DNA from: Zantedeschia hybrid cultivar
Lineage: Eukaryota; Streptophyta; Magnoliopsida; Alismatales; Araceae
Direction: 5' to 3'
NCBI GenBank assembly: GCA_030544215.1
Contig: JARZZO010000011.1
Coordinates: forward strand, 13,378,001 to 13,442,000
Length of the DNA stretch: 64,000 bases
Part shown: piece after piece, positions 10,426-22,603 of the stretch
Numbering within the stretch: position 1 is the stretch's first letter
How the letters are laid out: every line of letters starts with the position of its first letter
Made by a program: the position numbers and the translations under genes
Notes under the pieces: model-generated
What the model was told of the DNA's origin: nothing
Database searches by the model: none
What the model saw: the letters and a program-made list of their open reading frames with translations, nothing else

Positions 10426-11842
10426 ACTAACTAATATATAGCGACCATACATCTCTTAAAATTCTTGAAACCTCAATCCAAATACTTTGAACGTAAGTCC
10501 AAGCCTACATTAAATTTGGTATAACAGTATTTTTCTAGTATTGGATTATTAATATAGATTAAACATAACTAAATAAAAATTACCATTAACGGAATAAATC
10601 AGATGCACGTCATTCATGGTCATTCGTAGGAACCCATATCAAAATTACCATGGTTCGGATATTTTAATACAACAATCAAATGCTCTATACAAATCATATC
10701 TGATCACGTATACTTAAAATAACAAATGCCTACCTATTTTAACTCTATAACAAGATTACACACATTAAAAAAAAAAAAACCACTTTCTTGGCGGCATAAA
10801 ACCATAATCATGACTTGGAACAAGAGATTGCAATCAAAATTAAGAACAAGTACAACCAAAATCACAATGCTCACAAACTGTAGTACAATGAAGTGTTAAT
10901 TTACAAGAGGATTGGCATGCTCCACAACTGGAGACAGAATCCATTCTTTTACTCCTAATCTTTTAGATTGGTCCAATTATGCTTGAAGCCACATCAAACT
11001 CTTAGCGCCACTTTGATTGGAAAATAGGAAAAGAATAAAGACGAATAAGGAAAGAATAAGCTTAGTTTAGTTTTGACAAGCGAAATGGTTTATACCTGTG
11101 CAGAATAGTCTATTCGGAAAATAAGGAGAATAAGCCATTCCACCCTAAACCCTAGAATTGCTTATTCTTCTTATTCCGTCAGCGGGTCCCATGAAACTAT
11201 CAAACTGAAACACTCCTTATTCTAGTATACGCTATTTCGTCTGTGGACTCCACATAATAACTTAATCCCCAAACAAAGTGAGGCTTAGTGTTCAAACAAA
11301 ATCATTAATATAAATAGAATCCGTTGAAACACCACTAAACCAACTAAAAAGAATCAGAGTAAGAAATGTAGGAAATTCCCATGGAGAGGCAATGTACCAC
11401 CAAAAAATATAGAGAAGAGATGTAGAGGATTGGACGTGAGTCCAACAATATTGAGAGAAAGAGGAGGCCAAATATTGTAAAAAAGTCACTCACATCACTT
11501 AAAAGTTTTATAAATACCTTAACCCTCTCCCTCTCAAGTATGGATTGAGATCGTCCACTCCATTTTTTGTATACCACTTGTACTCCACTCATTCAAATTG
11601 GTCTAGAATTTTTAAAAAGTAAAAACTTTTCTCTTTTTTAAGTTCCATTTTCTTTTCGCCACAATAATTGAACCAATAAGATGAAGTAGAACACCAATGT
11701 TGTATAAAAAATATAATAGACGATCTTAATCCAGTACGGTTCGACGCCTGTCCAACCTTATACTAAAAACTAAGAAGATCTCCTCTCAAATATAAATGGA
11801 GGACAGTTGAACAAGCCAAGGGAGATCTAGTTTTTGAAAACC
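10426..11842. repeat. 3' flank of DUF1262 copy 2, duplicate of 2880-4210
   Basis: 10430-10800 is collinear with 2880-3350. Further on, 11010-11270 holds repeated gaataag/cttattc words in opposite orientation, suggesting a degraded small inverted-repeat element. The CACTA terminus at 2871 abuts the left end of the homologous block in the other unit, so the CACTA arrived or was truncated at that edge. Confidence 0.55.
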
Positions 11843-13221
11843 TCACTCCCATTTTGTAATAACCTTGTCAACATGTCTAAAATCACAAGCCAACACCAAG
11901 TTCCCATCCATCCTCCTCCATGCAAACCTCTCCACCAGCACATAACATCCAAACCTCCCCCAACCCCACCCTCCCCCTCCGTACTCCTCGACCCTCTCCA
12001 CCCCGCCCTTCCCCCCCGCCGCCCACCCCCCTCTCTCCTCCTCCCGCCTCATCCCCTCCACCACGGCGGCGCTCAGCCCCACCCCTCCCCCCGCCGCCTT
12101 GGCTGGCGTGAACCACACCACCCCTTCCACCACCGGGACCTCCTCCCCTACAGGCTCACGGCCGCGTAGCAGCGCCGACTTCCCCCAGACGGCGGCGCTA
12201 ACACGCACGCTCCCTCCCAGCTCGCCGGTGGTGTTCTCGCACGTGTGTATCGCCTCCCAAAACTGCTCGAGGGTTACCTCGTAGAAGACGGACCTCTTCA
12301 TCTGCTCCTTGGGCGAACACCCCTCCTCCACCACAAATATGTAGGGGCAGTACCACTTCCCCACGACGACGGCGGGGGAGCGTGCGCTGGAGACGGGGAA
12401 GTTGGTGTCGGGCATGCGCGCTCGGAGGGCGCCGTCGACGCCGGGGGCCGGCCCCAGGCCCAAGCTGAGGCTGCGGGGGCGCGTCGTGTAGACCCGCCAC
12501 CGCTTCCTCCGCAGGAAGTGAGGGGGAAAGCCGTCGGGGGCGACGGCTCTGGCGTAGAACTCCCCTTTGCAGCTGCGGCGGGGGACGACCTCCACCTGCT
12601 GGTAGATGTCGCGGTGGTCGAAGGGCCTCGGCTTGACGTCGCTGATGCAGGAGCAGAAGCAACAGGGGGTCTTGTCCTCCTCCTTCGAGCAGGTGCATAC
12701 CTTCCTGGTGGATTAGAAAGCCGAAAAGGAAATGCCTTTTAGTGTGGAAGTTCCTCAACAGAGGGAGCATGGGGCTCCTAGGTTTCCCAGAAATCGAGCA
12801 TCCATGGCCAAATTATGCATCTTTCTTGGTGAAAGATGGAAAGTTTTGATGAAACAGAGCTGCCGGCTATTACAGTCGCCAGCATGGGAGCTTACCCGGC
12901 ATGCGTCCCCTTGGCGCGGACTACATAGTAGCGGTTGGAGGACAGGGGCTGACCGGGAACGGGGAAGAAGAAGACGTCGTAGGTGGAGGTGCTGCGGTTT
13001 TCTCCAGTGCCGCTGGTGTACTCGACGGTGAGCAGCCGGTTCTGCGGGAAGGGCAGGTCGTCGAGGTACGCGTTCTTGCAGAACCCCCAGCAGCAGGTGG
13101 CCTGGGCCTCGTACTCCTCGTCCTGCTCCACCATGTAGCCGGAGTGGGGGCCCTCCGGCGGCGGCGCTGAGGCAGCGCCGGGGGAGGCCCTGTACTGCGA
13201 CAGCGGTCTGCTCACGTACAT
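11843..13221 (-). CDS. DUF1262 family protein, copy 2
   Basis: Two exons: 13221-12896 and 12704-11843. The donor GG|gtaagc and acceptor cag|g are in phase, giving about 395 residues. Exon 1 reads MYVSRPLSQYR at the start, then SGYMVEQDEEYEA, CCWGFCK, DDLPFPQN and PLSSNRYYVV. Exon 2 reads KVCTCSKEEDKTPCCFCSC, DVKPRPFDHRDIYQQ and ends ITKWE. All family signatures are kept and no stop or frameshift was seen. It is clearly more diverged from copy 1 than copies 3 and 4 are from each other, so this tandem pair is older. Notable difference: RRSCKGEF replaces the YTGCGGGF of the other copies. The spacer between the cysteine cluster and the C-terminus is a few residues shorter. Function unknown. Confidence 0.87.
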
Positions 13222-14320
13222 GTCGCCGAGGTGGCTGCTGCTGCTGCTTCTTCTTCTTCTCAGTTGGTTTGCCTTCTGGACCTGTCTGGAGGATTAAAAC
13301 ATGGTGGAAATATATGGTAGCGTAGCTCGGGGGAGGGAAGGAACGAAGAAGTTGCGGCTGGGTTTCTTGAGGAAGATGAGTGTTTGATCAGGAAAAGCCA
13401 TGATCTTTCCAAGGAGCTGACCATGTCCGAAGCCTTATGTCTTTTTGTGTGTATGGACCATGGATGCCTTGTTAAGTTGGTATCAAGGCTATTTGACTGG
13501 ACAAAGTCAAGTAATACATATTTACATGTACTCTACGTCACTTTTTGAATGAAAGAGGGGATTAGAAATAAGACACGATCTCCTTAGTATGGTGGCTGAT
13601 GGAATTCAGTCAGTACATTGAAAGATAGAAGGTCAGATTTTTGAAAAAAAATTTCATGTCCCTCCCCCGCCCCTCTTCTGTTTAGACTCCAATGATTGAA
13701 CTCGATCAACCAGTGTCTTAAAGAGATCCGGTCTCATTAGAAATGGTTGTCTTCCGTAAAATTCTATGGATGATCCATCTAAGTTTCGCCAGGTGGATTG
13801 ATTGTTGCATATGCCAAGCAATGTATAGCGAGAGTGGTTCAAGGGTTTGGAACCCTAAAGAGAACGCAAGTTTGAACTCGACATTGTGCGTGAGAAAGTG
13901 AGGAATTTTCGTGTGTTTCTTTACGAGAGAGTTGGCATGCCGACAAGATAGGTACACGGGGGCAGACTTGTTCTGATAGAATTTGTAAAGTCGTAATAAG
14001 AGTCTGAATCACAGTTGTGCAGGAAGAAATTTAGCGTAAGCGTCTGCATTTGTACTCTCTTCACTATGGATACCTTATAAATATTTCTGATAAAACAGCA
14101 TAAATATACTAAATTATGGGGTTTACTATATAATCTTTGATTCACAATTTTATATCGATGAATTTATACTTTAGAATGAAGACAGCTCGGTGTTACGAGA
14201 CACTCGTGAGATCGGGGAGGGAGGGTCAGTCGACTGTGCGTCATCTTTCGATGAGTATTATAATTAGTTTTATCATGGTGATTCCTACGTAATAATGTAG
14301 TCAGATCACTCCATAGGTAG
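13222..14320. other. Upstream flank of DUF1262 copy 2 and intergenic DNA
   Basis: 13222-13430 and 13480-13790 match the upstream side of copy 1 in pieces (5614-5900 and 7440-7600). From about 13800 to 14320 nothing recognisable was found. Confidence 0.45.
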
Positions 14321-14324
14321 ATTA

Positions 14325-14690
14325 ATATGTTACAGTTATTCGATTGGTTCAACTCAAAACTTTATGACTATTAGTATTAATGAAGTAGGCATCATCTATT
14401 AAATATTTTTAAATTTTGTCATGTTTCAGGATTATTCTACCATGCCTCCTCACGTGTAAGTTCATTTTAAGTTCTGTTACGTAGATCACAAATACGGGGT
14501 GTGCGATTCGTAATTATAGATTCTGATATCATGTTAAAGTTATTGGGTCATCCAACTCAAAACTTTCAGACTATAAGTGAAGTAAGCATCATCTATTAAA
14601 CATTTTTGAATTTTGTTCTTTTTTTATGTAAGATTATTCTAAAAGAATACCTTGAGAGGGGGTGAGTTATTCTGAATTATTTACTATTGT
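14325..14690. repeat. Two-monomer dispersed repeat, possibly copia LTR/UTR
   Basis: Two related blocks both carry tgttaaagttatt-like words, caactcaaaacttt, a catcatctattaaa word and a gattattct word. The same two-block structure occurs at about 26660-27005. Here it lies just beyond the 3' end of the copia polyprotein remnant on the minus strand, so it may be that element's LTR or 3' region. That is inference. Confidence 0.5.
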
Positions 14691-14699
14691 TACGAGAAA

Positions 14700-15748
14700 T
14701 CTTACATTCTCCATTATATTGAATAAATATATATATAAGTACAAGAGTCCATAATAGAGTAAGAGCCCATACTGGATTGCTGGTAATTTGAAGAGCACTC
14801 TGATTATCACAATGGAGAGGAGTCGGAGTGTTAAGGACAATTCCAAAAGTGCGAAGAAGACGCCGGAGCCAAATAACCTCAGCAGACGTGTCAGCCATAG
14901 TTCGATACTCTGCTTCAGTACTAGAACGAGATACAACTGCTTGTTTCTTGCTTTGCCAAGAAATGAGTGAGGAATCCAAGAAAATGCAGAACCCAGTGAT
15001 GGAGCGACGATCAGTAGAATCTCCAGTTCAATCAACATCAGTATAAGCACGAAGCTCCAGGGAGGAAGTAGAAGACAACAGAAATGAGCGACAAATAATG
15101 CTACGCAGATATCAGAGTACTTGAAGAAGAGCAGCATAATGAACAGAAGTAGGTGCACTGACAAATTGACTCAAGACATGCACAACATGGACAATGTCAG
15201 GGTGTGATATAGTAAGATAAACTAGAGCACCAACTAGCTGACGATATCATGTGGAGTCTTCCAAAGGAACACCATCAGTCGGGCGAAGCTTGACATGCAG
15301 TTCCATGGGGGTGTCCGTCAAGCGAGTGTCAGAGAAAGAGGTCCGCTGAAGAATATCTGCAATATACTTTTGCTGTGACAGTAAGTAACCGCGAGAGGAA
15401 TAGGCAACCTCAAGACCAAGAAAGTAACGAAGGAACCCCAAATCCTTCGTATCAAACTACTTTTGAAGATGAGCCTTGAGGGAGACAATGGCAGTCGAGT
15501 CATCGCTAGTGATGATCATGTCGACTACATAGAAGAGTTGGATGTCACGACCACTAGGAGAATCACGAACAAAGAGAGCATAATCTTCGGCGCTCTCCTG
15601 AAAACCAACCTCAAGCACGGCTCGTCGAAAACGCTCAAACCAAGCACAAGGTGCCTGTTTAAGTCCCTAAATAGCCTTGCGAAGAAGGCGGACATGTCCA
15701 GGTGGAGTGGGAAGACCAGGAGGCGACTGCATATAGACCTCTTTTGTG
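14700..15748 (-). pseudogene. Ty1/copia reverse transcriptase and RNase H remnant
   Basis: On the minus strand, conceptual fragments match copia RVT_2 and the copia RNase H. RVT_2 pieces are VYMQSPPGLPTPPGHV, LKQAPCAWF, DLGFLRYFLGLEVAYS and YIADILQRTSF. RNase H pieces are SLISWQSKKQAVVSRSSTEA, EYRTMADTSAEVIWLRRLL and LHCDNQSALQI. Stop codons interrupt the frame (for example after KPT-like and VD stretches), so it is not functional. Its upstream part continues at 18637-18752; the two parts were separated by the insertion 15754-18631. The order is that of an integrase-RT-RNaseH polyprotein read on the minus strand. Confidence 0.85.
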
Positions 15749-15753
15749 AGATC

Positions 15754-18631
15754 TATAGACACACTAATTTTGACATTATTTTGAGTAAATTTTATATCAT
15801 ATAATAAATGCCTCAGAATAGTCTGATATTTAATAATTAGTTAATTTTTATTAATCTTTCTGAATTAATTATTTAAATAGTATCGGGTCAGACATACATA
15901 ATTTAAGTTAATTAATTAAATTGATTTTAACTCAAATTTTAATCATATATGAAAAAGTCTAAAAGACGTCGACATGTGTAGACGCCATTTATAGTTTATT
16001 CATATTTTGATATTTAAATTTGAATTTTAATTAATTGATTAATTAGTTAAAAGACGTCTGTCACGCACGACGTCATTTTGGTCTCCTAAACTTATTCTAT
16101 CTCTTTTTACGGATGTTTATCCTTATCTTAATTAGTCTAAAAGACGTCTCCCATGGGCGATGCGTTTTAGATAATTACAGATAATGATAAATTAATTTGT
16201 GTTTATCTGTTTGTTAGTTGGATAAACTTCAAATTCTTTCATTTTAATCCATTAATAATCGCAGATGTAAAGCCTATAAATACATAACCTCTTGGTCATT
16301 AAAAAGTTAGTGATAATTATTGAGAGTGATGATAGCGATAATTGAGTGAAAATTGAGCAAAGATATCTTGGCGACGACGTCCAAACGCTGAAGGATCGAA
16401 GCGCTGCTACTTCCAGGAGTCGGCATCTTTTCTTCATCGTTTCTTCGTTCATTCAAGATCCATTCAAGACCAAGACTTTCCAGGGGCCATTCTGTTGGGA
16501 TCGCTGTGTCGGGATCCGACCGAAAACGTAGCGGAATAAAAAATTATTTCAGAATCGGATCCATCCCGTTTCGATTAACAAAACAAGACCGGAGTAAATC
16601 GTATTTACTTTGCGCGGATTCGAATCCGCGTTCGTTTTCCGGTTCCGTCGGAGTGATGCCGCAAGTCGCACAGATGCCTGACCTCTAGAGGTATCCATGC
16701 GGTTCTCCTCGCGATGGATCGTTCTCGCCTCCTCGCTCGATGCAGCGTTCGTGGATCCCGTCTGTCTGCGCGTAATCCGCCGCGACATGCAGATTCGGAA
16801 TCTCCCGTCGGACGGAAGGCGAAGCATTCGGGAATCGAAGCGGAGCCTCCAGATGGCCGCCTCGTGTCACACGCCCAAAAGAGAGGAGAGAGAGAGAAAG
16901 AATGACGGCTAGGTTAGGATTGCTGGTCCCCGACGTAGTATCCGTTCTTTTATAATAAGTTTGTTTGCGATTTTTCATAAAAATCCAGACTTATCCGAAA
17001 TCTAGTCAGATTATCCATCGACTTGAAAACCATTTGCGTGTGACCCTCTAGGATCAAATACCAGTCCAGTTAATAGCCCATTAAGCCCAGTAACCTTTTA
17101 TTGACCCACTGAATTAATTAATATCTTTATATTCAATTAATCAGCCGAATTTATTGTCCCACAATAAATTCGGACGGACTTCCGATCACGTTGGATGCCA
17201 AGCAACATCGCGTGATCCTAGGTGGCACTGGGGTTATCGCAACCTTCTATTGGAACCTTTCTGTCATCGGTTAGTGCGCGGTTATAATCTTTTATCCGTG
17301 CAATGTTTCCAAATCGATCTAAGGTATGGTTTACTGTTAAACCCTATTCGGTCGATTCACTTGAATCAGATGCTGTTAATCTAAATCCAATAACTCCGTA
17401 TCGAATATAGAGTCCACCCTGGCCAGGGACTTTAAGCGCATCATTCCCAGAACATTCTCTCTCAAACTATCGAAAGCGGATGATCCCGTATTGAACACAC
17501 AATTACCTTCAAGGGTATTTCTCTGAAGCCGATCGCTTGACTTATTGATAATCTATGGTTAAGGATTCATTAGTCAAGGTCAAAGTTCAGAAACCTACCA
17601 ATAAGATATCTTTGGCGTCTCAGGTCCAAGGATCATCCACACAACCGTGACAAAAGAATGGAGCTGGTTAACAGTGATGTGTTTACCATCCAGCGATTCA
17701 TAATCGGATCAGTTCAGTGAAATCATTCACCAATGAGCACCTACAGGTCCAGCATAGTGTCTCCATACAAGTGACTTATGGGATCAGTCACCATCATCAT
17801 ATGAGCTGAAGTAATCTATACTAGTCTATCTAGGTGTTCGATGTCCTAACTCAAACATCCTATGACTAGGAACAATTAAGAACATGTGTTTATAAGTCTT
17901 CGGTCCCGTAATTATGATCTCATCATAATCCGAAGACTATTGCACATGTTAATGAACTTCATCGTGATACGATAAATATATATCGAATTAATTACACACA
18001 ATGAATTATTGCCATTTATTAATAATCTGAATCAGTACATAGTATCGGATTGACTTTGAGACCATCTAATACTAACACATTCAACTTAGTTCTTAATTAA
18101 TTTCTATAATCTTTTTCATATTCTCATCATATTGGCATCATCTTTTCATCACATCACTCCATGCAACACTTACTCACTAGCATTATTTTCCAATATATGT
18201 TTTAAAGGGGTTTAAAAGATCATCAAACAAGTGAGTTTTTTGTTTTGCATGATCAGAACCTTCATTAGAATGGATATTACTTCTATTTGAGTTCTTATTA
18301 TTTTCTTTTATCTTTACTTGTTGCAAGGTACAAAAGGAGATCAAGAGGAGAGAATCAACAAAGAAAAGGAATCTGGATGATCCTCAAAGTCTAATAAGTA
18401 GCAAAAGTAAGAATAAAGATAGAAATGACTCTCTTTCTTCAACCGGCTGAAGGAGGGGAATCAAAGATTCAACATCTCCTAATTCCAAAACAGGTAGGCG
18501 ATCAATCTTTTCTTTTGGAACTTTTTAGTTAAAAGTTTCTGACGATCACATTCACTTAGTTTGAATAAGTTCATTTGTCACATAATCAACATAATTTCAT
18601 GATAATCACACACCTAATTTGAGCACTCACA
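15754..18631. mobile_element. Insertion in the copia remnant, itself carrying a solo LTR
   Basis: AGATC occurs at 15749-15753 and again at 18632-18636. Removing the stretch between them rejoins the copia reading frame across FLHGDL-KEVYMQSPPG. This shows a clean insertion with a 5-bp target duplication. Without the nested solo LTR the inserted DNA is about 1.29 kb. Its ends are TGTGAGTGCTC... and ...GTGTGTCTATA on the minus strand. It contains gacgtc-rich words (aaaagacgtct) in the left part. It may be a second solo LTR; no coding region is recognised. Confidence 0.6.
16493..18077. mobile_element. Solo LTR with perfect 5-bp target duplication
   Basis: The sequence starts TGTTGGGATC and ends TACTAACA. 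It is flanked by CATTC on both sides (16488-16492 and 18078-18082). The TG...CA ends, 1585-bp length, absence of internal polyprotein and 5-bp duplication are diagnostic of a solo LTR left by recombination between two LTRs. The target duplication is perfect, so the insertion is relatively young. It sits inside the element 15754-18631. Orientation and family are not determined. Confidence 0.85.
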
Positions 18632-18636
18632 AGATC

Positions 18637-18752
18637 CCCATGAAGGAAGGCATTCTTCACATCAAGCTGATATAGAGGCCAACGACGAACAGCGGCAACA
18701 GCAAGCAAAGGTGCGAACAATAGTCATCTTCGCCACAGGTGCAAAAGTTGTC
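18637..18752 (-). pseudogene. Upstream part of the copia RT remnant
   Basis: The minus strand reads FAPVAKMTIVRTLLAVAAVR, then RWPLYQLDVKNAFLHGDL, the start of the copia RVT_2 domain including the LDVKNAFLHG motif. It continues into 15748 once the insertion is removed. It ends abruptly at about 18752, where duplication unit A begins, so the duplication junction also cut this element. Confidence 0.85.
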
Positions 18753-20220
18753 AATTATTATGATATAGTAAAGTTATTAAAATAAAAAATAAGGTTGTCA
18801 ATTTCACAAATAAAATGTTAAGGCAAATATCTCAAACTAGTATGATGTGAATCAAAATGTCAATTTGAACAAAAAAATATTATCCAAACTTTTGGTTCTC
18901 ATTTATGTCATGCTCTTGAATTAGCTCATAAATTCTTTGAATTTGTGTTTCCAAAACTCTTACCATAAAGCATGTAAAGTTTAAACCTGCAATATCTTCG
19001 CTCCAAACCTCTGAACAACTCAACAGGTTGGCAAAAACGCCCTTCATAAATGACCAGCCTCTGATAGGCAAATTTAAGTTGAATCAACTACGAAATATTA
19101 TAGCTTTTAATTCTTTGCAAACCTCATACATAGAAAGTGGACTCTGAACAACTCTTCACAAGGGGGGAGAGGGAAGCCGGATTTTATGTGAAAAATCCCT
19201 CACCAAATTTTCAAGTTTGCATTCCTACCATGTCTCTTCAAACTTAATTGTTGTATTGAGCTTGCGAGTCAAGGAAGAAATGGTCAGCAAAAGATTTTTC
19301 TTGTCATCAATTCAGTCACCATCACCGTCCTGCATATAGACAAAAAATAGAAATATCCAAAGAGAAGATTATGAACAAGGTAGGCCATGTTTGGCAACAC
19401 TTTTATTTGAAAGTCACTTTTAACTTTCACTTTTCATGTAAAAATGATTTGAGGAAGAGAAATTATAAATAATTAGATTTGTTACAAAAAAAACAACTTT
19501 TTTCATAATAATTTTATTTTTTATAATTTTAAAAACTTCACCTTATAATTTTTTGGTTGAAAATCAAAATATAAGGAAAATGCTACAAAAATAATATCTA
19601 AGATCTAAATGTTTCCAAAAAAATAATTAAATAAAACTACGAAAGTACTTCCAGACCCATCAGGCCATCATCCACTTGTCACAATCTTCGGTCGTGTTTG
19701 ACGCAACTTTTATTTGGAAGTATTTCTGTATTTTCATTTAGTTATTCCTTATGGAAGCTATTGAATCTTGGAAGCCATTATGTGATATTTTTCTTGTGTC
19801 TTAGTTTCTAATAAAAAACTATAAGAAAAAAAAATTCCATGATTGGTAAAAAAGTGAGGCTGTTAAGAGAGAGTTGACTTTGATAACAAATCAAAATTAG
19901 TTTTAATCTCTCTTCCTCAACTAATTTTATATAAAAAGTGAAAGCTAAAAATAACTTTTAAATAGAAATTTTACCAAACAAGCCCTTCACATCATCTTGG
20001 TGGCACCAGCTTGCAATCGTGGGAGCGACACAGGGCGTGCAAAGATCAAGTCATCCGTTTGAACAAAAAAAATATATATTAAAGGAAAAAACCAAGTCAG
20101 TCAACACAACTGCAGCATCCAAGAAATTGACCTGCACCTTCCTTGTTCCTTCCTTCCCCGAGCGCTGCCACCATTATCCCCCCGACTCCGCCATCTTTAA
20201 ATTCGCCAGCCAGGTCTCAG
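18753..20220. promoter_or_regulatory. Upstream region of DUF1262 copy 3
   Basis: AT-rich DNA shared with the upstream side of copy 4 (28008-28255 plus 32967-34440). No gene was seen. The last 200 bp before the start codon are GC-rich and probably contain the 5' UTR. A firm TATA box could not be chosen. Confidence 0.4.
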
Positions 20221-20247
20221 ATGGCAACAATGGCGAGTGCCAACTGA
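20221..20247 (+). promoter_or_regulatory. Eight-codon upstream ORF before DUF1262 copy 3
   Basis: An ATG at 20221 opens a short frame, MATMASAN followed by TGA, 62 bp before the main ATG. The same frame with one changed residue exists before copy 4. Whether it lies in the transcript is unproven. If it does, it could reduce or regulate translation of the main frame. Confidence 0.4.
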
Positions 20248-20309
20248 CACAGAGTGTGAGCAGAGAAGGGAAGGAGGACAAGGAGAAGAAGAAGAAGCAG
20301 CTCGGAGCC

Positions 20310-21701
20310 ATGTACGTGACCAGGCCGCTGTCCCAGTACAAGGCCTCCCCCGGCGCCGCCACCGCGCCGCCGGCGGGCCCCCACTCGGGCTACCTCGTGC
20401 TGCAGGACGCGGAGTACGAGGCCCAGGCAACCTCCTGCTGGGGGCTCTGCAAGGACAGCTACCTCGGCGACCTGCCTTTCCCGCAGAACCGGCTGCTCTC
20501 CGTCGAGTACACAACCTCGACGGGCCAGAGCAGCTACACCATCTTCGACAACGTCCTCTTCTTCCCCGTCCCCGGCCAGTCCCTCTCCTCCAACCGCTAT
20601 TACGTCGTCCGCGCCAAGGGGAAGCATGCTGGGTAAGCGCCCATGCCCATTTCTCTATTCGATTACTCGTCCTCTGTTCTCGTCAAAAGTTTCCATCCTT
20701 CTCCAATAAAGATGCTTAATCCGTCCATGGATGCTCGATTTCTGGGAAACCCAGGCAGGGGAAGCGCCGAGCTCTCTGTTGAGAAGTTTTCCATGCTGAA
20801 AGGCGTCTCATTTTCCGCTTTCTAATCCACCAGGAAGGTGTGCGCCTGCTCGAGGGAGGAGGACAAGACCACCTGCTGCTTCTGCTCCTGCGTCAAAGAC
20901 GTCAAGCCGAGGCCATTCGACCACGGCGACGTCTACCAGCAGGTGGAGGTCGCCCGCTACACCGGCTGCGGCGGGGGGTTCTTCGCCAGGGCCGTCGCCC
21001 CCGGCGGCTTCCCCCCAGACTTCCTGCGGAGGAAGGGGTGGCGGGTCTCCACCTCGCGCCCGCGCAGCTTCGGCCTCGACCTGGGGGCGGCCACCGGCGT
21101 CGACGGCGTCCTCCGGGCGCGCATGCCGGGCACCGACTTCCCCATTTCCAGCGCGCGCTCCCCCGCCGTAGTCGTCGGCAAGTGGTACTGCCCCTTCATA
21201 TTTGTGAAGGAGGAGGGGTGCCCGCCCAAGGAGCAGATGGAGAGGTCCGTCTTCTACGAGGTGGCCCTCGAGCAGTTCTGGGAGGCGATACACACCTGCG
21301 AGAACAACCCCCGCGAGGAGAGCCGCACAGTCCAGGTGAGCGCCGCCGTACGGAGGGAGTCGGCGCTGCTGCGCGGCAGCGATCCCGTGGGGGAGGAGCT
21401 CCCGGTGGCGGAGGAGGTGGTGTGGTTCAGGCCGGCCAAGGCGGCGGGAGGAGGGGTGGGGCTGTGCGCCGCCGTGGTGGAGGGGATGAGATGGGAGGAG
21501 GAGAGAGGAGGGTGGGTGGCGGGGGAGAAGGGTGGGATAGAGAGGGTGCAGAGGGTGGAGGAGTACGGAGGGGGAACGAGGTGGGTGAGGTTTGGGTGTT
21601 ATGCGCTGGTGGAGAGGTTTGCATGGAGGAGGATGGATGGGAGCTTGGTGTTGGCTTGGGATTTCAGACATGTTGACAGGGTTATTACCAAGTGGGAGTG
21701 A
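20310..21701 (+). CDS. DUF1262 family protein, copy 3
   Basis: Exons 20310-20632 and 20834-21701 (TGA 21699-21701), donor gg|gtaagc and acceptor cag|g, giving about 396 residues. The start is the ATG that begins the family signature MYVTRPLSQYK. Exon 1 carries SGYLVLQDAEYEA, SCWGLCKD, DLPFPQN and LSSNRYYVV. Exon 2 carries VCACSREED, CCFCSC, DVKPRPFDHGDVYQQ and ends ITKWE. Compared with copy 4 it differs by 6 residues plus one missing Pro in exon 1, but by only 4 residues in the 288 of exon 2. It lies in duplication unit A, followed by the broken FTSHI3 copy on the opposite strand. Plant-specific family; function unknown. Confidence 0.9.
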
Positions 21702-22254
21702 GGTTGGTGCATTGCACCGGGCTAATGGGAGGATGCCACGTCATCCATGCAGATTGGTCCTTCCACTGGGGTGGCTTGTGAGAATTTCTTGCCTAGGTCC
21801 TCTTGTAAACTACTATTGCTCAGATTAAAGTCCCAGAGGTGTATGGCATGCCATGTTTGTGTTTTGTTGCCAGACTGCTAGGTCGGCCAGCAAAGTTTTA
21901 ATCTTACTATTTGGAGGCGTGAAATTTAAATTTGGTGGCCGTTTGCAACTGATTTGAAGATCGTACGAATGTGATATGCCACATCCTTCAGCATGGCATG
22001 TCTACAATTGGTGACCAGATTTTAGCCCCATATTAGTTGTCAACAGTGATGGCCTTCGCTTATTAGGCAATCCAACCCCATTTTCCTGATGAGGGCCCTC
22101 TAAAACCTCACATGATATGGGGACAATACCTCAACAAAAGCTACACACCAAAAAAAATGCCGCACCATTGGTGCCATCTTTGGAAACCCGCTGTATAGTA
22201 TTTGCCCACCTTTAGGAGGGGCAATATTTAACCAAAATTTAGTCTCACATTAGT
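21702..22254. other. 3' flank of DUF1262 copy 3, with deletion scar
   Basis: Identical in type to 36184-36495 up to about 21995-22015, then joined directly to sequence equivalent to about 37815 in unit B. About 1.3 kb, including the last FTSHI3 exon, is therefore missing here. The flanks of the deleted stretch in unit B share a short ggcca/tggccag microhomology. No gene remains in this stretch. Confidence 0.7.
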
Positions 22255-22450
22255 CCCTTTCTCAGACCCCCCACAAATGGTGGGAACCTCGTGCACTGGG
22301 TACGCCCTTAGTCCTACAATAGTTATCAGCAATGGTGTCATGTGCTTATCAGGCAGGTCCATCCCTCTTCCTATTGAGGGCTCTCTCTTCCATAGAAGGA
22401 TGAAGCCCCACCTCCCCCCAGGAACAATACCTTTGCAAGGGGCTATGCAG
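22255..22450 (-). mobile_element. SINE-like repeat, unit A copy
   Basis: On the minus strand the stretch includes aagggcgtacccagtgcacg, followed by aggttcccacc and ggggggtctg. This resembles the core of Au-type plant SINEs. The equivalent in unit B is about 38035-38245. It was therefore present before the duplication. The ends were not resolved. Confidence 0.45.
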
Positions 22451-22603
22451 CAGAGAAACGGTGCAACAGCTTCCATTAGAAAAGGAAGAACACAAACTTA
22501 TGCATAAAAGCATATATTGATAAAACTAAAGTAAAAACCTTCTCGATGAACCAAGAAAGCAACACTAAAAAGAAATTTTGTCAGACTAGTACTAGGTACC
22601 AAC

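Noticed and set aside
20808..21671. Long antisense frame of 287 codons opposite DUF1262 copy 3 exon 2 (and its twin at 35290-36153)
   Set aside because: It is a by-product of the extreme GC bias of the sense exon. The text is low complexity (Pro, His, Leu, Arg runs) and no family signature appears, while the sense frame matches DUF1262 throughout.
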